Positions 32,181 through 44,700 of a stretch of DNA of 64,000 nt are shown one piece after another. Location: the NCBI GenBank assembly GCA_025094145.1, contig JALLLS010000013.1:519444-583443 (forward strand), read 5' to 3'. The notes under the pieces were generated by a model. It saw only the letters and a program-made list of their open reading frames with translations, was not told where the DNA came from and made no database searches. Position 1 is the stretch's first letter. The number at the start of each line of letters is the position of its first letter. This stretch comes from Spinellus fusiger. Taxonomy: Eukaryota; Mucoromycota; Mucoromycetes; Mucorales; Phycomycetaceae. Made by a program: the position numbers and the translations under genes.

Positions 32181-35100
32181 CACCCCAGTCACCACCACCT
32201 CATGCTACTCATGCAAAGCCCTTGACTGCTCTTGCTACTATTGAAACTGAGCCCTACAAAAGACCTGTCAAGGTAGAAAAGAACATCCTTAGTATATACA
32301 AAGACACTCTTATTGACACGTCTCGTTTCTTCTCTTTCTAGGCACCTGTCTCATCCACACCCACACCCACACCCACACCCACACCCACACCTATACCCGC
32401 ACCTATACCCACACTCACCGTACCACATTTACACTATCCACCTCACACACAAGCAACTACATCTGTACCTCCTGCTAAGAGTTTTGATGATTGGCAAAAC
32501 GACGTGATATCTCGTATTCTTCAAGTGACACTTAATGCAAGTAACAAACCCCTCACTTCTTCTATACAACCTATTCTTATTTCTATTCCAAAATATTGCA
32601 GTCTGAGGATGTGCATAAACAGAAAGTATGTGTGTATCTCCAAGGCATGGTGTCTGAATTGGAAGAAGAAAAAGGTAATGCCTAGGACACCAATAATAGA
32701 ATTGAAAGAGAAGGATAGGACTCATAAGGAAGCATCCATAGCACCCACGCCTTATAGACTCTCCCAATCATTAATTGATCGACTCCTTGTTGCCCGTTTA
32801 TCAATTGAGCCTCCAACAGATGCTGCTAATTACTCAGTGGATGTACAAAGAGAACTCAGGGCACCTCATTTTAATTACTTGTTGGAGAGCTGGAGAAGAG
32901 CCCATGAGATTAAACGCAACACCTTGATAAGAAGCAAGGTAAGACTGTCTGCATCTAACTCTTTATTATCAGTGTTATTATTATTTTGCTGATGTTTGGC
33001 TGGGAGAACAGAATCTTGACAAAACAGTACTCAAGACACGTCTGGATATGTTGGACAGTGTTAAATTCCTTCTTGTCTCTTATTCTGGTCTTGTGTTGCA
33101 AATACCAGACATGTTTCCTCAGATGGAAAGGTATTTTCAAAGCAAATGACAAGACAAAAAAGAGCATTAGATGAGTAATACGCCTTATCCCTAGTCTGAC
33201 TGAACTCTTGGGACCAGTACAACTTGTGCCTAGACTCTTGGCACCACCCGAGTCTCCCCAAGGACTGCCTACAGACTATTTTTCTGAAATGATAGAAAGA
33301 TTCTCGGGGGATGGACTAGAGACTGTGGGTTAGAGACAGACGGCAGCATAGGCTAATATGGAGTCACTCTTCTCTTTGCATTAGATTCTGGGGCCTGCTA
33401 TGTCTTTTATCACAAGCCAAGTCAAGACTATCACTCTTCTGGATGATTTTAAGCCCTATCTTCAGGTAGAACAAACCCATGTCCCTGTAGTATTGACATT
33501 GTCTCTTTATCCCTATCTAGTCCTTGTCTTTATTATGTGAGAACAAGGCATTGGCAGAAGTGGTAAGCAACAGATATTCTCCATGGAAAAAAAGAGAGAA
33601 AAACACACTCAATACACCTTATTTATTACATTGCTACTCTGTGGATACAGTTGACGTCTTTTCCTGAATTTGATCCACCCACCACCAATGCAAGTAACAT
33701 TGAAGATCTATCATTATTAGGACCTTATTTCAAACTGAGTGCTTATCCAGAAAGTTCAGTAAGTCATTCCATGTTATATTATCTCATCTGTGAATAGAGA
33801 AAAGTGGAAGAAGCTCTCTTTCATAATCCAGACAGTAGAAATGCAGGTGATATTGAGTCATGCAAGAATGGTGTCCGAGGCACACTGCAGAATCTACAGG
33901 TAATAATAACAAATAAAATAAAAGTGATGTTTATTGTGCTTTTAGAGAACATTATTTGGTGTGTCCAGCAGCATTGTCAGATCTTCACCCAGTGCAAGAG
34001 AGAGACTTTTGCTCTATTTTGCTCATATCCTACAACTGAATCAGAAGCGTGCCCAGATACAAGTAGACATGCAGACAGTGGCTACCGATGGATTTATGCA
34101 TAACCTGGCAGCCGTCATGCTTACTTTCTGCGAACCCTTTTTGGATATCAGAGCGTCAAAAGTAAACTACACTAGACCTTTATGCTTAGTAGACGATAAA
34201 CAAAAGAGTGTCTTTGCTCACTCACTCCCATAACCCCACTGTAGATTGATAAGATTGATATTTCCTACTTTTATACTTGCAAAAGAATTGATATCAGTGA
34301 AGAGACAAAGATCAATGCTACAAAAGCACAGTCAGATGAATACAATAGCTTGGAAAGACCTGAGAAAGGTAGATCAATGGAATGACATGTGCAGGCTTAT
34401 CAACATCCTTTGCTTCAAGCCCATAACTTCATTACTGAGGCCTTTTTTATGGCCTTGTCATTTATGCACTATGGTCCTATCCGATCTTTTGTTAATTACA
34501 ATGAACTCATACGAGAATTCAATGAAGCCAAGAAACACTACGATACAGCCCAGCGAGAACTTGCTCAGTTGACCAATGTAAATACAAAACATATAAAAAA
34601 ACATAACATGTATCTATTTATTTATCTATTTTTGTTGTGTGTTTGTGTGTGTTTGTGTGTGTGTGGATCATAGAACTCTGAAAGAGTCATGCGTGAATTC
34701 GTCGTGAATAAACTCAAGGTAAGTTCACACTTGATTCTTTCTTACACTCATCACCTACTCACTAGAAAAACCTGGAAACCATGACCATGCATAAATTAGC
34801 CTATGAATCCATGATTCTGGATCCAGACTTCTTGACAAAAACTCTCACTTTCTACAACCTTGTGATGGCTTGGCTTGTCCGCAGTGTAGATACAAGACAC
34901 AAGCACCCATGGCAACCCATCGCACTGCCTCTGCCCTCCACTGTTCCTGATGAATTTGCCATGTTGCCTGAATGGATCATAGAAGACATTGTTGAGTTTT
35001 TTATATTTGTTGGAAAGTAAGTCCATTCCCTTATAGCACAAGGGTTGTAATTTATAGCGGATGTGTGTAGGTATGGCTATGAGACCCAGATCATTCGATC

Positions 35101-36886
35101 CTATCCTCAGACAGAACTTGTTACTTTTATTATTACATTTTTGAGAAACACACACTATATCAAGAATCCTTACTTGAAGGCTAAACTTGTAGAGGTAAGA
35201 AGAGGAGAAGGAGGAGAAGGAGAGGGTAGGGGCTCAGTAGAAACTGTCTTTATTTATTTCTAAACTTGCTTTCTATCTCTTTAAAAGATCCTCTTCTTCT
35301 ACACCTACCCTATTGCTAGAGGTATTCCCGGAGAATTGGAGGCTGTTCTTAACTCTCATCCACTGGCACTTGAACACCTTGTTCCTTGCTTAATGAGTTT
35401 TTATGTTGGTAAGACCTTTTTTTGTATTCTTCTTGAGAGTTACTTATGCACTGCGAGCAGAGGTGGAGCAAACAGGTGCAAGTTCTCAATTCTATGACAA
35501 GTTTAATATTCGGTACAATATCAGTCATGTAATGAAGACTATCTGGAGTCATCCTGCCCATCGTGCTAAACTGAGAGGAGAGAGCAGGTAACAGCTATAT
35601 TTTTATTTATTTATTTAAAAAAAAACGAAAGAAAGAAAATGAGATGTATATTGATGGCATACCTGCTTTATGAACATTAAGAAATCCTGAAGTATTTACA
35701 CGCTTTGTCAATATGTTGATGAGCGATGTGACTTATTTGTTGGATGAAAGTTTAAGCAAACTGACTGAGATTCATCAAATCCAAACAGAAATGGAAGATA
35801 CTGCGACATGGAGTGCCCAAACCAATGTAAGGCTCATGGAAGAGACAAGCTGTGTGTGTGTGTGTTGTGAATGTATCTTTTATATGTGTGAACCTTTTGT
35901 GTTATTATAGTTACAGGAGCGTGAAGGACAGTTCCGCAGTCTGGAACGCCAAGCTCAGTCCTATGTTTCTCTTGGCAATGAGACTGTAAATATGTTAAAC
36001 TACTTGACAGCTGAAGTGGTGACACCTTTTCTCGTCAACGAGATTGTCGATCGTCTGGCGGCTATGTTGGATTACAATCTATCACAGCTTGTAGGTCCTA
36101 AATGCACAGGTCTCAATGTAGGGTGTCTTTTCTGTTTTTTCTGTTTTGTAGTCTAGTGTGGACTGTGAATTCAAACCACTTTTTTGTTTGTACAGGTCAA
36201 GAATCGTAAAAAATACCACTTTGAACCACGCGCACTTTTATCTCAACTCATTGATATTTACCTCCATCTCAACACAACCACGTTTATTGAAGCTATTGCA
36301 CGCGACGGACGATCTTATAAGAAAGAGTACTTTTCAAAAGCAGCCTCTATTCTGTTGAAGCATGGGCTTAAGCAGCAAGACGATATTAGTACATTGGAGA
36401 GTATTGTGAATAGAGTAGAGGAGGCTATTAAGAGCAGTGCAGAAGAAGAAGAAGAATTGGGAGATGTTCCTGATGAATATCTTGGTAATGAAAGAGACTT
36501 GGGATAAAAGAAGAAAGAGCAATCTACTAATGCTTAGTATTGTATAGATCCCTTGTTCTTTACTTTGATGGAAGATCCAGTGGTTTTGCCTACCTCGGGT
36601 GTTGTTGTTGACCGTAGTACTATTCGTGCTCATCTTTTAGGTGATACGCGTGATCCATTCAACCGTACGCCCTTGTCCATGGATATGGTGCAGCCAGGTG
36701 AGTGTCCTTGGGATTAGGAGTGTGATTTGGGAGTGCAAAAGAAAAGAACAAGAGAATGACACATCTTTCATGTTCATAGTACCTGAATTGAAAGAAAAGA
36801 TTCAACAGTGGAAAGAAGGACAGAAACAAAAGCGTGAGCAAGAAAAGAAACTTGTCCAGTCCAATGTTATGGAAGTGGATATGTAA
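32026..36886 (+). CDS. UFD2: Ubiquitin conjugation factor E4 (UFD2/UBE4B), U-box protein
   Basis: A large gene with many short introns. The N-terminus is low complexity: a poly-Gln run encoded by CAG repeats near 32150 and Thr-Pro repeats near 32360. A conserved [18 protein letters not shown] and the helical Ufd2 core follow (e.g. [28 protein letters not shown]-type junctions, [38 protein letters not shown]). The C-terminal U-box reads [20 protein letters not shown] then [20 protein letters not shown] and [17 protein letters not shown]. Ufd2 elongates ubiquitin chains and hands substrates to Cdc48 and the proteasome (established). The stop at 36886 follows a charged tail. Individual exon borders in 33000-34700 are approximate. 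Confidence 0.92.
32151..32180 (+). repeat. CAG-triplet repeat encoding poly-Gln in UFD2
   Basis: About ten consecutive CAA/CAG codons give a Gln tract directly after the initiator exon. A second repeat, ACACCC hexamers at 32352-32395, encodes alternating Thr-Pro. Both lie ahead of the folded core. Confidence 0.85.
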
Positions 36887-37470
36887 ACTATAATCAAGGA
36901 ATAAAGTGCAAACCATGTTAATAAAGATGGACTTTCAGGCTGATCTTTCTGTATAAATGTATTTATATAAATGTGCATAAGTATGTGAGATGGATGCTCA
37001 TTCTAGATTACTGTGGTTACTCATGGATCTATACTATGGAGTGTATCTATTGTACAAAACACTCTTTTTCTTTATTGAAAGTTTTAGGTCTTTTATCTAT
37101 AGAATTAAGAAGTTATAGTCATAATAAGACATGAGAAGATATATTGATATATAAAAGACTACTTGGAATTTGAAAAATACTAATTCTTTCTGTTGGTCAC
37201 CTTAGAATACTGTAATGACTCTGCTTGGCTTTTGGTGCTACTTTTTATTGGTAGAAATCTTTCCCAACTTCATCTATCTTATCACATGTATTCTTTTCCC
37301 TATGCCCACTCGATTGACTTCATAGTTCCCTCAATGTTATTAGAAAATATACACTGTGCTTTATACGCGTTAAGTAGGAGTTTATAAATATTTCGTCAAG
37401 CGTTAAAAAAATAAAATGGATGCCCACAATGGCATTATACAAAAAAAAATGCAAAAAGTGATCTATTATT
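36887..37470. other. Convergent intergenic region UFD2 / UTP18
   Basis: Contains the 3' flanks of both genes. I see no further coding frame. A poly-A/AT stretch at 37438-37450 lies next to the UTP18 stop. Confidence 0.5.
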
Positions 37471-39429
37471 TTAGAGTGCATAATCCTTCAGACCATACAA
37501 TAATACTCGGCCCTTGGTATTTCCAATGGCCAAATAGTCACTGTTGGGTGAGAAATCAAAGCTACTAACATGACCAAGAGGTGTGCCTGATGTTGGCCAG
37601 TTGGAATAAACACTACAGGTAGGAAGATGGACTATTTTGAACTGATCTGCGGATCGATTACTAGCAATAGCCATCAACTGTGAATCATGGCTGAATTTGA
37701 TGCCAGTCACTTCAGTTGTTAAGTTACCCACTGCTTTGATGGGTGCAGGCTTTAATGTCTCTGGCTTTAGTACAGAATGGTCATAGACATTTACAACACC
37801 ACTCCCTGATCTATTAAAGAAACAAGCCATTACCATCTCTTTATCATAAAAAGAGGTTCACTTACCCTGTAGCATAGAAGTTCTCATTAGGACTCACTCT
37901 CATGACAGTGGCTTTGATTTGACCATCATCCGTCCACTGCTTTACACACTGTCGTTGACCAATATCAAATTGATAGACACGTCCTTCTGAGCCAATGCCA
38001 AATATATAATTGCCATCTGCAGACCAATCCACACTCTCCACCACACCATTCATCTTTAAATTCGCCAACCACTGTTTTGTGAGGAAACTGACAAGGATGA
38101 TATTGCCACTGTTGCCCAAGAATGCAATGTAACGACCACAAGGACTCATGGAGAACTTCTCTAATGATTTCTCCTCTCTGCCCCAAATACCAGGACATTT
38201 ATCCACAGCGCCTGATTGTACATCGTAAATATAATAGTGCTTTCGTCGACCTGTCACTATAATATGGTCGCCTGATGCATGGAATGCAGCAGAATGAATA
38301 GGTGTGTCCTTGAAATGAATAGATTGAATTTTTGGGTTGACTTTGCCATCAATCTGGAAGAGTTTCAATGTCTTATCCAAACTGCCTGTTAGCATGACCT
38401 GTGCATTGGGATGGAATGCAACGCTGGTAATTGTGGCCTAGAGGGAAGGGAAGAAAGAGAATAGTCACCCACATCAGTCTCTTTTTTTCTTTCTTTCTTT
38501 CTTTCTTTCTTTTAATGAAGCACTTACATTGCAGGGAGCCATCTGATTCGCATTCTTCAGTCTCATAATATCAAGGAATCGAGGAGAGAGTAATTGATGT
38601 GTGCCTCTCTTCTCCAGAATACCATAAGTGCTCTTCAACAGATCAATGCGATCTTCATTCTCCAACTTTTCATCATCAGAAAAGTAGTCTGCATCAGAAT
38701 CTTCATCTGTATTCTTACGCTTCCTTGATTCAGAAGGAAGAGTAGCCCATGCAGGTCGAGGATAGATCTTTGCGAATCTGTCATAAACAACATACATGGA
38801 TTAGGGTGGATTCTAGGGCAGACCTAGAGTCTTTGCTTACTGTTTGCGAAGTCTTCTTTCATATTCAGTGCCACTAACAATGTCCTCTTGTTCCGATTTG
38901 CGTAGTTTCTTAAGTCGGTTCATGCTTTGAAGTGAGATTTGTAAACGACTATCATCAGTGTCCTCCCAGGCTGGTTTTTGGCTGTATCCATAGACCTTGC
39001 TAGCATCTTCGGTTTGACTAGCATCGTCACTATCGTCTTGGCTGTCGTGGTCGTGGTCGTTGTCGTGGTCCGAGTCTTCAATATCAGAAGCCATAGGAGT
39101 GGAGTCTGTGGCAGCTATAAACCCAGGTCCAGAATCAAAGAAAAAGAGCTATTGTGATATACATTACTACTGTGTTGATGGTATAGGTGGTGTACAATGA
39201 GGAGTGGGAGTCGCATTACCTGGTCCTTGTCTCCTCCTTCTTCTCCTTCGTCTTCTGCTTCTTCTTCATTGACCTCTGCCTGATCTTCATCAACGTCAGA
39301 CTCTATTTCTCGGCCGGTTTTTTCCCATAGTTTTCCATCTGTGTCTCCAAACAGAAAGGTTTCGAGTGCTTTCTCCTCTGCCTCTTTGGACGCCTGGTCT
39401 GTCTTTTGCTTCTTTTGGGTTGACGGCAT
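37471..39429 (-). CDS. UTP18: U3 snoRNP protein UTP18 (WD40)
   Basis: Minus-strand exons encode an acidic N-terminus (MPSTQKKQKTDQAS, then Glu/Asp-rich stretches), the Utp18 region with FAKIYPRPAWATLP and LLSPRFLDIMRLKNANQMAP, and a WD40 propeller: FHPNAQVMLTGSLDKTLKLF, HAAFHASGD-like turns, FSMSPCGRYIAFLGNSGNI, VESVDWSADGNYIFGIG, and a last blade ending RVLLYGLKDYAL. Utp18 is part of the t-UTP/UtpB assembly of the small-subunit processome and recruits the exosome helicase Mtr4 in yeast (family knowledge). It acts in the nucleolus in 18S rRNA maturation. The acidic exon is split by an intron near 39115-39230. Confidence 0.92.
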
Positions 39430-39767
39430 AGTGGAGGAAAAGAAGACTTACATTTTTTCATTTTGACCCTCCTGAGCAAGTCACAAAAAGCCACAATGTC
39501 ATGGGCAGCTCTTTTGGTTCCTCAAGTGGGAAGTTCTTTTTAAGTCCATGTTGGATATAACAGTGTGTATAAATGTACAAGTGTGTTGGTGTGTTAGTAT
39601 AGAGTAATATGGTATTGTAAAATTGGATTAGTATATGGATTTATTAATGGGCTTATAGTTAATTATAGAAGCATTAAAGAGAAGATAAGTTTACATATGA
39701 AAATGAGAATATTTTCTATGCTGCTGAAGAAGGAAGGGTGTGGAAATCAATCTATCTAAACACTACG

Positions 39768-39962
39768 AGAAATAATAATAGTAATAATAATAGTAATAAT
39801 AATAGTAGTAACAACAATAATAACATTAGTAGTAACAACAACAGCAGCACCAACAACAACAACAGTAATAATAATAGTAATAATAGTAATAACAGTAATA
39901 ACAGTAATAATAGTAATAACAGTAATAACAGTAATAATAGTAATAGTAATAATAATAATAAG
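39768..39962. repeat. AAT/AGT trinucleotide repeat tract
   Basis: About 190 bp of imperfect AATAATAGT/AACAGTAAT units lie just beyond the stop of the ASX-like gene. Poly-Asn/Ser frames on the plus strand are repeat artefacts, with no start context or homology. Confidence 0.85.
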
Positions 39963-39981
39963 CTTTTCTTTTTCCTTCTCT

Positions 39982-41272
39982 TTAACCAGAATCACCAAAG
40001 CCATCTTTTCTTATATCAAACAAACGTCCTAAATCCTTGTTATTTCTTAATAGGCGGATGCTTTTAAATGCATTTCCATTTGGACGCTTGTCTTTCTTCA
40101 CTTGACCATGATGATCCAATATCTTTGTTTCAAGAGCAGTGGGTGTTTCAAAATCATCAAAGCGTTGACCGTCCAATTCAATGGAAATGCCTGTGAATCC
40201 TGTTGCTCTTACAACCTGATCTCTACTGTGTTTAGGAAGAGAAGAGAAAGAAATAGACTGAAAGATCTATTATTATTATTTTGGTTACCTTGATAGATTT
40301 AGTAACGATGACTTTACAGGCACTGAAGTTGCGTTTGTATACGAGAATATCATTTTCTCGGATCAGGCCTTTGCGACACATATCTTTGAGAGTAATGCTT
40401 TTGGAGTCTCTACTTTCGTAACCAAATACAGTGAAACACAGTGCAATGTAATACAATGCAATGAGATCAATTTGAGTATCATTCAATTCAGTCAATGCAA
40501 CCAAGTATCTATTATTCATTTACCCAGCAACGTTCACAGGTGTATCCTTGTCCTGCAGGTCCCAACCACTATCCACAGTACCCTCCTACAAATCATGTCA
40601 TTCCCTCAAACCTATCGACTAGAATTACCTTGAATGTATCATATGTGATTTCTCCAGGAATTGTGTTATTCTCACTTGTAGGTTCTCCAGACAAGTGCAT
40701 TTGCCATGCTTCCAAATGGTGCCAAAACATGGGGTTTTCTGTTCTTGAAAAGAAGGAAGCGGGAATATCTCTTAGCGGAGAGTGTGAGGGTTGAGTGACG
40801 ATAATGTCTGCTGCTGGTAACAACTGAGCTAATTCATCTCTTTTCTTCGGTGGCAAAAGATGAAACATGGAAGAGTTGAAGATGGACTAGGAGTGCCAAT
40901 AGGTGGCATAAATGGATGAGATGTCTTTGTCAACACTGCCTTGATCTTCTTTCTCTTCTTCACTACTGCTGCTACTGCTACCATCCACAGGCAATAGTAG
41001 TAATAGTAGTAATAGTAGTAATAGTAATAGTAAAAACTTACTTCCATATCAGCCGTCGCTAGGGGGTTGGAAGGGCTACAATAGAAAAGATCCACCTCCC
41101 ACTGATGATGATTGTGCTTGATCTTTTTGCTAGGAAAGAGGCCAGATTCCTGGCTTGAGTCCGGCAATTGAATTTGTAGTGTGCTGGTTTCCAGTGCTAG
41201 TGCATCTTCTCCAACCACTTGTACTGTACTGTTTCTAAAGAGAGATGAAGAATAACTGGCATGTTTTTTCAT
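39982..41272 (-). CDS. ASX-like chromatin protein: DEUBAD/ASXH domain plus RAMA-like domain
   Basis: Minus-strand exons splice into one frame. After a Ser/Thr/Gln-rich start, WEVDLFYCSPSNPLATADME joins (intron about 40893-41041) to SIFNSSMFHLLPPKKRDELA and QLLPAADIIVT, the pattern of the Asx-homology/DEUBAD domain that activates BAP1/UCH37-type deubiquitinases. Further exons encode WDLQDKDTPVNVAG and ITLKDMCRKGLIRENDILVY, then GISIELDGQRFDDFETPTAL and NGNAFKSIRLL, which look like a RAMA domain. The protein ends DIRKDGFGDSG. The role (partner of a histone H2A deubiquitinase) is inferred from the domain family. The first exon is uncertain: a candidate at 41444 does not splice in phase, so 41272 is provisional. 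Confidence 0.62.
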
Positions 41273-41559
41273 ATTTAACAATATCACTGTGAACAATGAT
41301 CAAAAAGAGCAGGAAAAGGGATGAATTAAAAATGATAAAATTGGCCCTATAGGTGTGTGAATAAGCGAACAAGGAAATAAGGAGATAGTATACGCGTGAT
41401 AGCAAATCGATGTCATTGCAGTGTCTGCTTTTCAGTTTATTCACATTGAGAAGTAGTATGAGTCTCTACATTATTAAAGGTGTTTTATTGGTTAGTAGGT
41501 TGTTTGATAATGCATAACTGACTAGAGTGAATAAGCAAACTAATAAGTTAGTATATAAG

Positions 41560-41745
41560 TAGATGAGTAGATGAGTAGATGAGTATATAAACATATCAGT
41601 ATATAATTAGATAAGTATATAAGTATATAAACATATAAACATATAAACATATAAACATATAAACATATAAACATATAAGCTTATAAACATATAAACATAT
41701 AAGCTTATAAACATATAAACATATAAGCTTATAAGCTTATCATCA
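41560..41745. repeat. ACATATAA tandem repeat with AAGCTT variants
   Basis: Tandem AACATATA decamer-like units, some replaced by the palindrome ATAAGCTTAT, following GATGAGTA repeats. Purely low complexity and non-coding. Confidence 0.85.
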
Positions 41746-44700
41746 AATCATCAAATAAGTGAATCGGTCCATCAATGCATCGGTCCATCAGTAGACTGGA
41801 CAAATCAACAAATTATCAAGTTTAGCAGATCATTGGGCGTTTGTGTCTATTGTCCTAGGTCGGATGGTTGATCCATTAGTATACAAAACTGATAAGAACA
41901 GAGAATATTTTGCAAGTTAGAATCAATATTCTTGTTCCGCCCTTCCGAAGGCATCGGCACGGAACATAACTACCGGTCAATCCTATCACAAAGAGACTAG
42001 AGTTGAATGCAGAAGCATGCCTCTGTCTTATTATCACTATTATTTATTATGTTTCCTTTGCTCTTTCTTATTTATTTTCACTTGAAAAATAATTATTGGT
42101 TAAAGTTTAGGGAGTGAGTCATAGTATCTATTGTATTTAATAGACAGAAGTGATTGCATCGGGTATTGAACGGTGATGAACAAAGAAACAGTAAGGGACA
42201 GTAAAGAAGGGGTAATCCTAGGGTGGAGTTCTATCTTTATAAGGAAAATAATGAAGGGTCAGCCTGTTGCTGGTTAAGATATTTAAATAATGAGATCTTG
42301 CTACATGAAGTGCGTGGGTCGGAGTGTGGGCCATGATGAATAGAAAACACAGTGAGAGTGGTACTTATGAGTCTCTCTATAGACCGGGATTTTAAGGTAG
42401 GGATTCCATCTTTAATTAAAGTACATAATACTGTCTTGTATTCTATTGCCATGTATTGTCTTATACTATCTTATATTAAATTAGATTAAGGGACACTACA
42501 GTAAAGAACATTGCATTAAAGAACATTACATTAAAGAACACTACACTACAGTCCATGTCACAGAGGGGCACATAACATAAGACTAAATTACAGTAGAACC
42601 AATACTACTCAAAGAAAAAATAGATAGAAATTAACTCTATCTCCCTCTCTCTTTCTTTCTCCTTTTTTCTTGGTGCCTAGAGGCCACATTCTTTATTCCT
42701 CTTGTCTTTTGATCCATTAGTTTCTGTATTTCAATCCCTGGGTTCTAAATAAGATTATACCCAAGATGTACACCTTATATTTAGTATATAATAGTAAGCA
42801 CTTTCTCTATTGAGCTTCTATTGAAGGATCAAGAGTAGAAAGTGTATAGAGCAAATGTTCATTGACCAATAGAACTCACTCTCCTAAAAGTGCTTCTCTT
42901 TGGTGACACATCTTCTATTTATGGGTTTTATTTCCCGCGAATAATAGACTAAAACTAATAAGGCATCTGGTGAGCTGTGCAGCCATGGCAACCTTGGAAG
43001 GTATTTATCTCAGGGCACATGTTTTTTATAGTTACTTTTATTGGAAGAAGAGTGTACCCAATGTCAGTTGGAAGAAAGCACACTGAGCCATTCATTTCGT
43101 GTGTGTTTTCTCTGTCTCTGTCATTAGAGTCCATGGCATTAGACACTCCATCCCACTGAATAGGACTGCTGTCTTGTTTGTTTCTAATGTAGCACCCCTC
43201 TTTTGAGAACCAAAATGGAGTCTTTGGTAATGAGTCTTCTATTGTGTCACTTGGAGTGGCAATCTATTCAATAGATAACTAAAATGGTAGATTTTAAATG
43301 TACAGAGATAGACAAAAGAGTGGCAGACATGAATAGGAATAGATAACAAAAAAAGAGAGAGAAAATCGCCTGTCCAAACCTCTTTATTCTTATTTTTTTC
43401 TTTATTCTTCTTAATGGCGCCCTTTTATAGAAGACTTATTTGACAGTAGATAAAAAAGAAGCATAAAGTGAAGATCAAAAAGTCAGTTCCACGAGGCAAA
43501 GAGTGACTCGAGGCATAACTTGTACAACATGCAAGAAAGGCAGAGAAAGAGAAAAAGGAGACTGAAAATAGTGCTCTTCACGCCCTTGTAAAAAGTGGAA
43601 CGGTGGCTCACTACTGGCATTGACCTTGCTAGCACAGAGACCCATTCATTTGGGCTGTGGAAGGACATTGAATTGAAGAAGGTTGCCAAGCAAAAATAGC
43701 AAATAAGACAATATAATAAAAGCCTCCTTTCCTCATGGCAACAAAATGAAAAATAGAAAAAGAAAACTTGTGTTCAAAGGGGACACGTATGAAGAAAGTA
43801 TGAATGAGAAATGACTCCAATCAGCCGTCATTCTTTTCTCAATTGATGCACAGTCAAATTAAAAGAGAGTTTTTACACCTGGCTGAATCCTAAGTATATG
43901 TTTTATGTCGACTTCAAATATGATTTAATGTTGATATGTCAAAGATGAAAAGAAGTCTGCACATCAGCACTCGTAAAACAACAAAAGAGACAAGGAAGCT
44001 CATTCTAATTTCAGTGGTCACACACTGCATATTTCATTATGAAGAAATACAAAGGTATTATACCCATAGACAAGATGAATGGCCATGAGAGAGCACTGGA
44101 GCAATTGAGAAAAGACAATGAGTGTTGACAAGAGAGTCTCTAGACATCCCATAGTACATGCTTAGGATTGATTGTTTTGGTGTTTTGCTTCTATTCTATT
44201 CTGTCTCTATTCTGTCTCTATTCTGTCTCTATTCTCTTGGTATTTTGAAATCCAGCCTATTCTCCTTACATCCAGCCTACCACAAAAAGACTAATCCTAA
44301 AGAAGAGCTCATTCTTTGGCTGCATCGTTTGTTCTTTATTGTACCTGTACTATTTTTCTTTCTTTCTCATCAACCATGCAACCTATTTAAGCTAACCTTA
44401 TTTAGAAGAAAACAAAAGAGAAACAGGTACGGATATTAATATGGTGAACTAGTCTTTATATTCATCCTATTCATACTAATTATATTCATACAAATCCTAT
44501 TCATCTTCCTTCATTGAACAATTTCCTTCTTCCTATGGACATGCTGTGGATCTATTAGAATACCATAAAAAAGAACTGTCTTTGTTTCTCTCCCTCAGCA
44601 TCCCAGACTACCCAAGGAACTGCTTAGTACAAAGTGTAACTATGGGAGGATCCTTAACGATAAGCAAAAAATAAATATAAAAATATAAAAAAACATAAAA

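Noticed and set aside
39738..40067. Poly-Asn/Ser plus-strand ORF
   Set aside because: Trinucleotide repeat artefact that also overlaps the coding exon of the minus-strand ASX-like gene.
44158..44439. Hydrophobic 93-codon ORF as a possible membrane protein
   Set aside because: Arises from TCTATTCTG repeats and T-rich DNA; no homology or promoter support.
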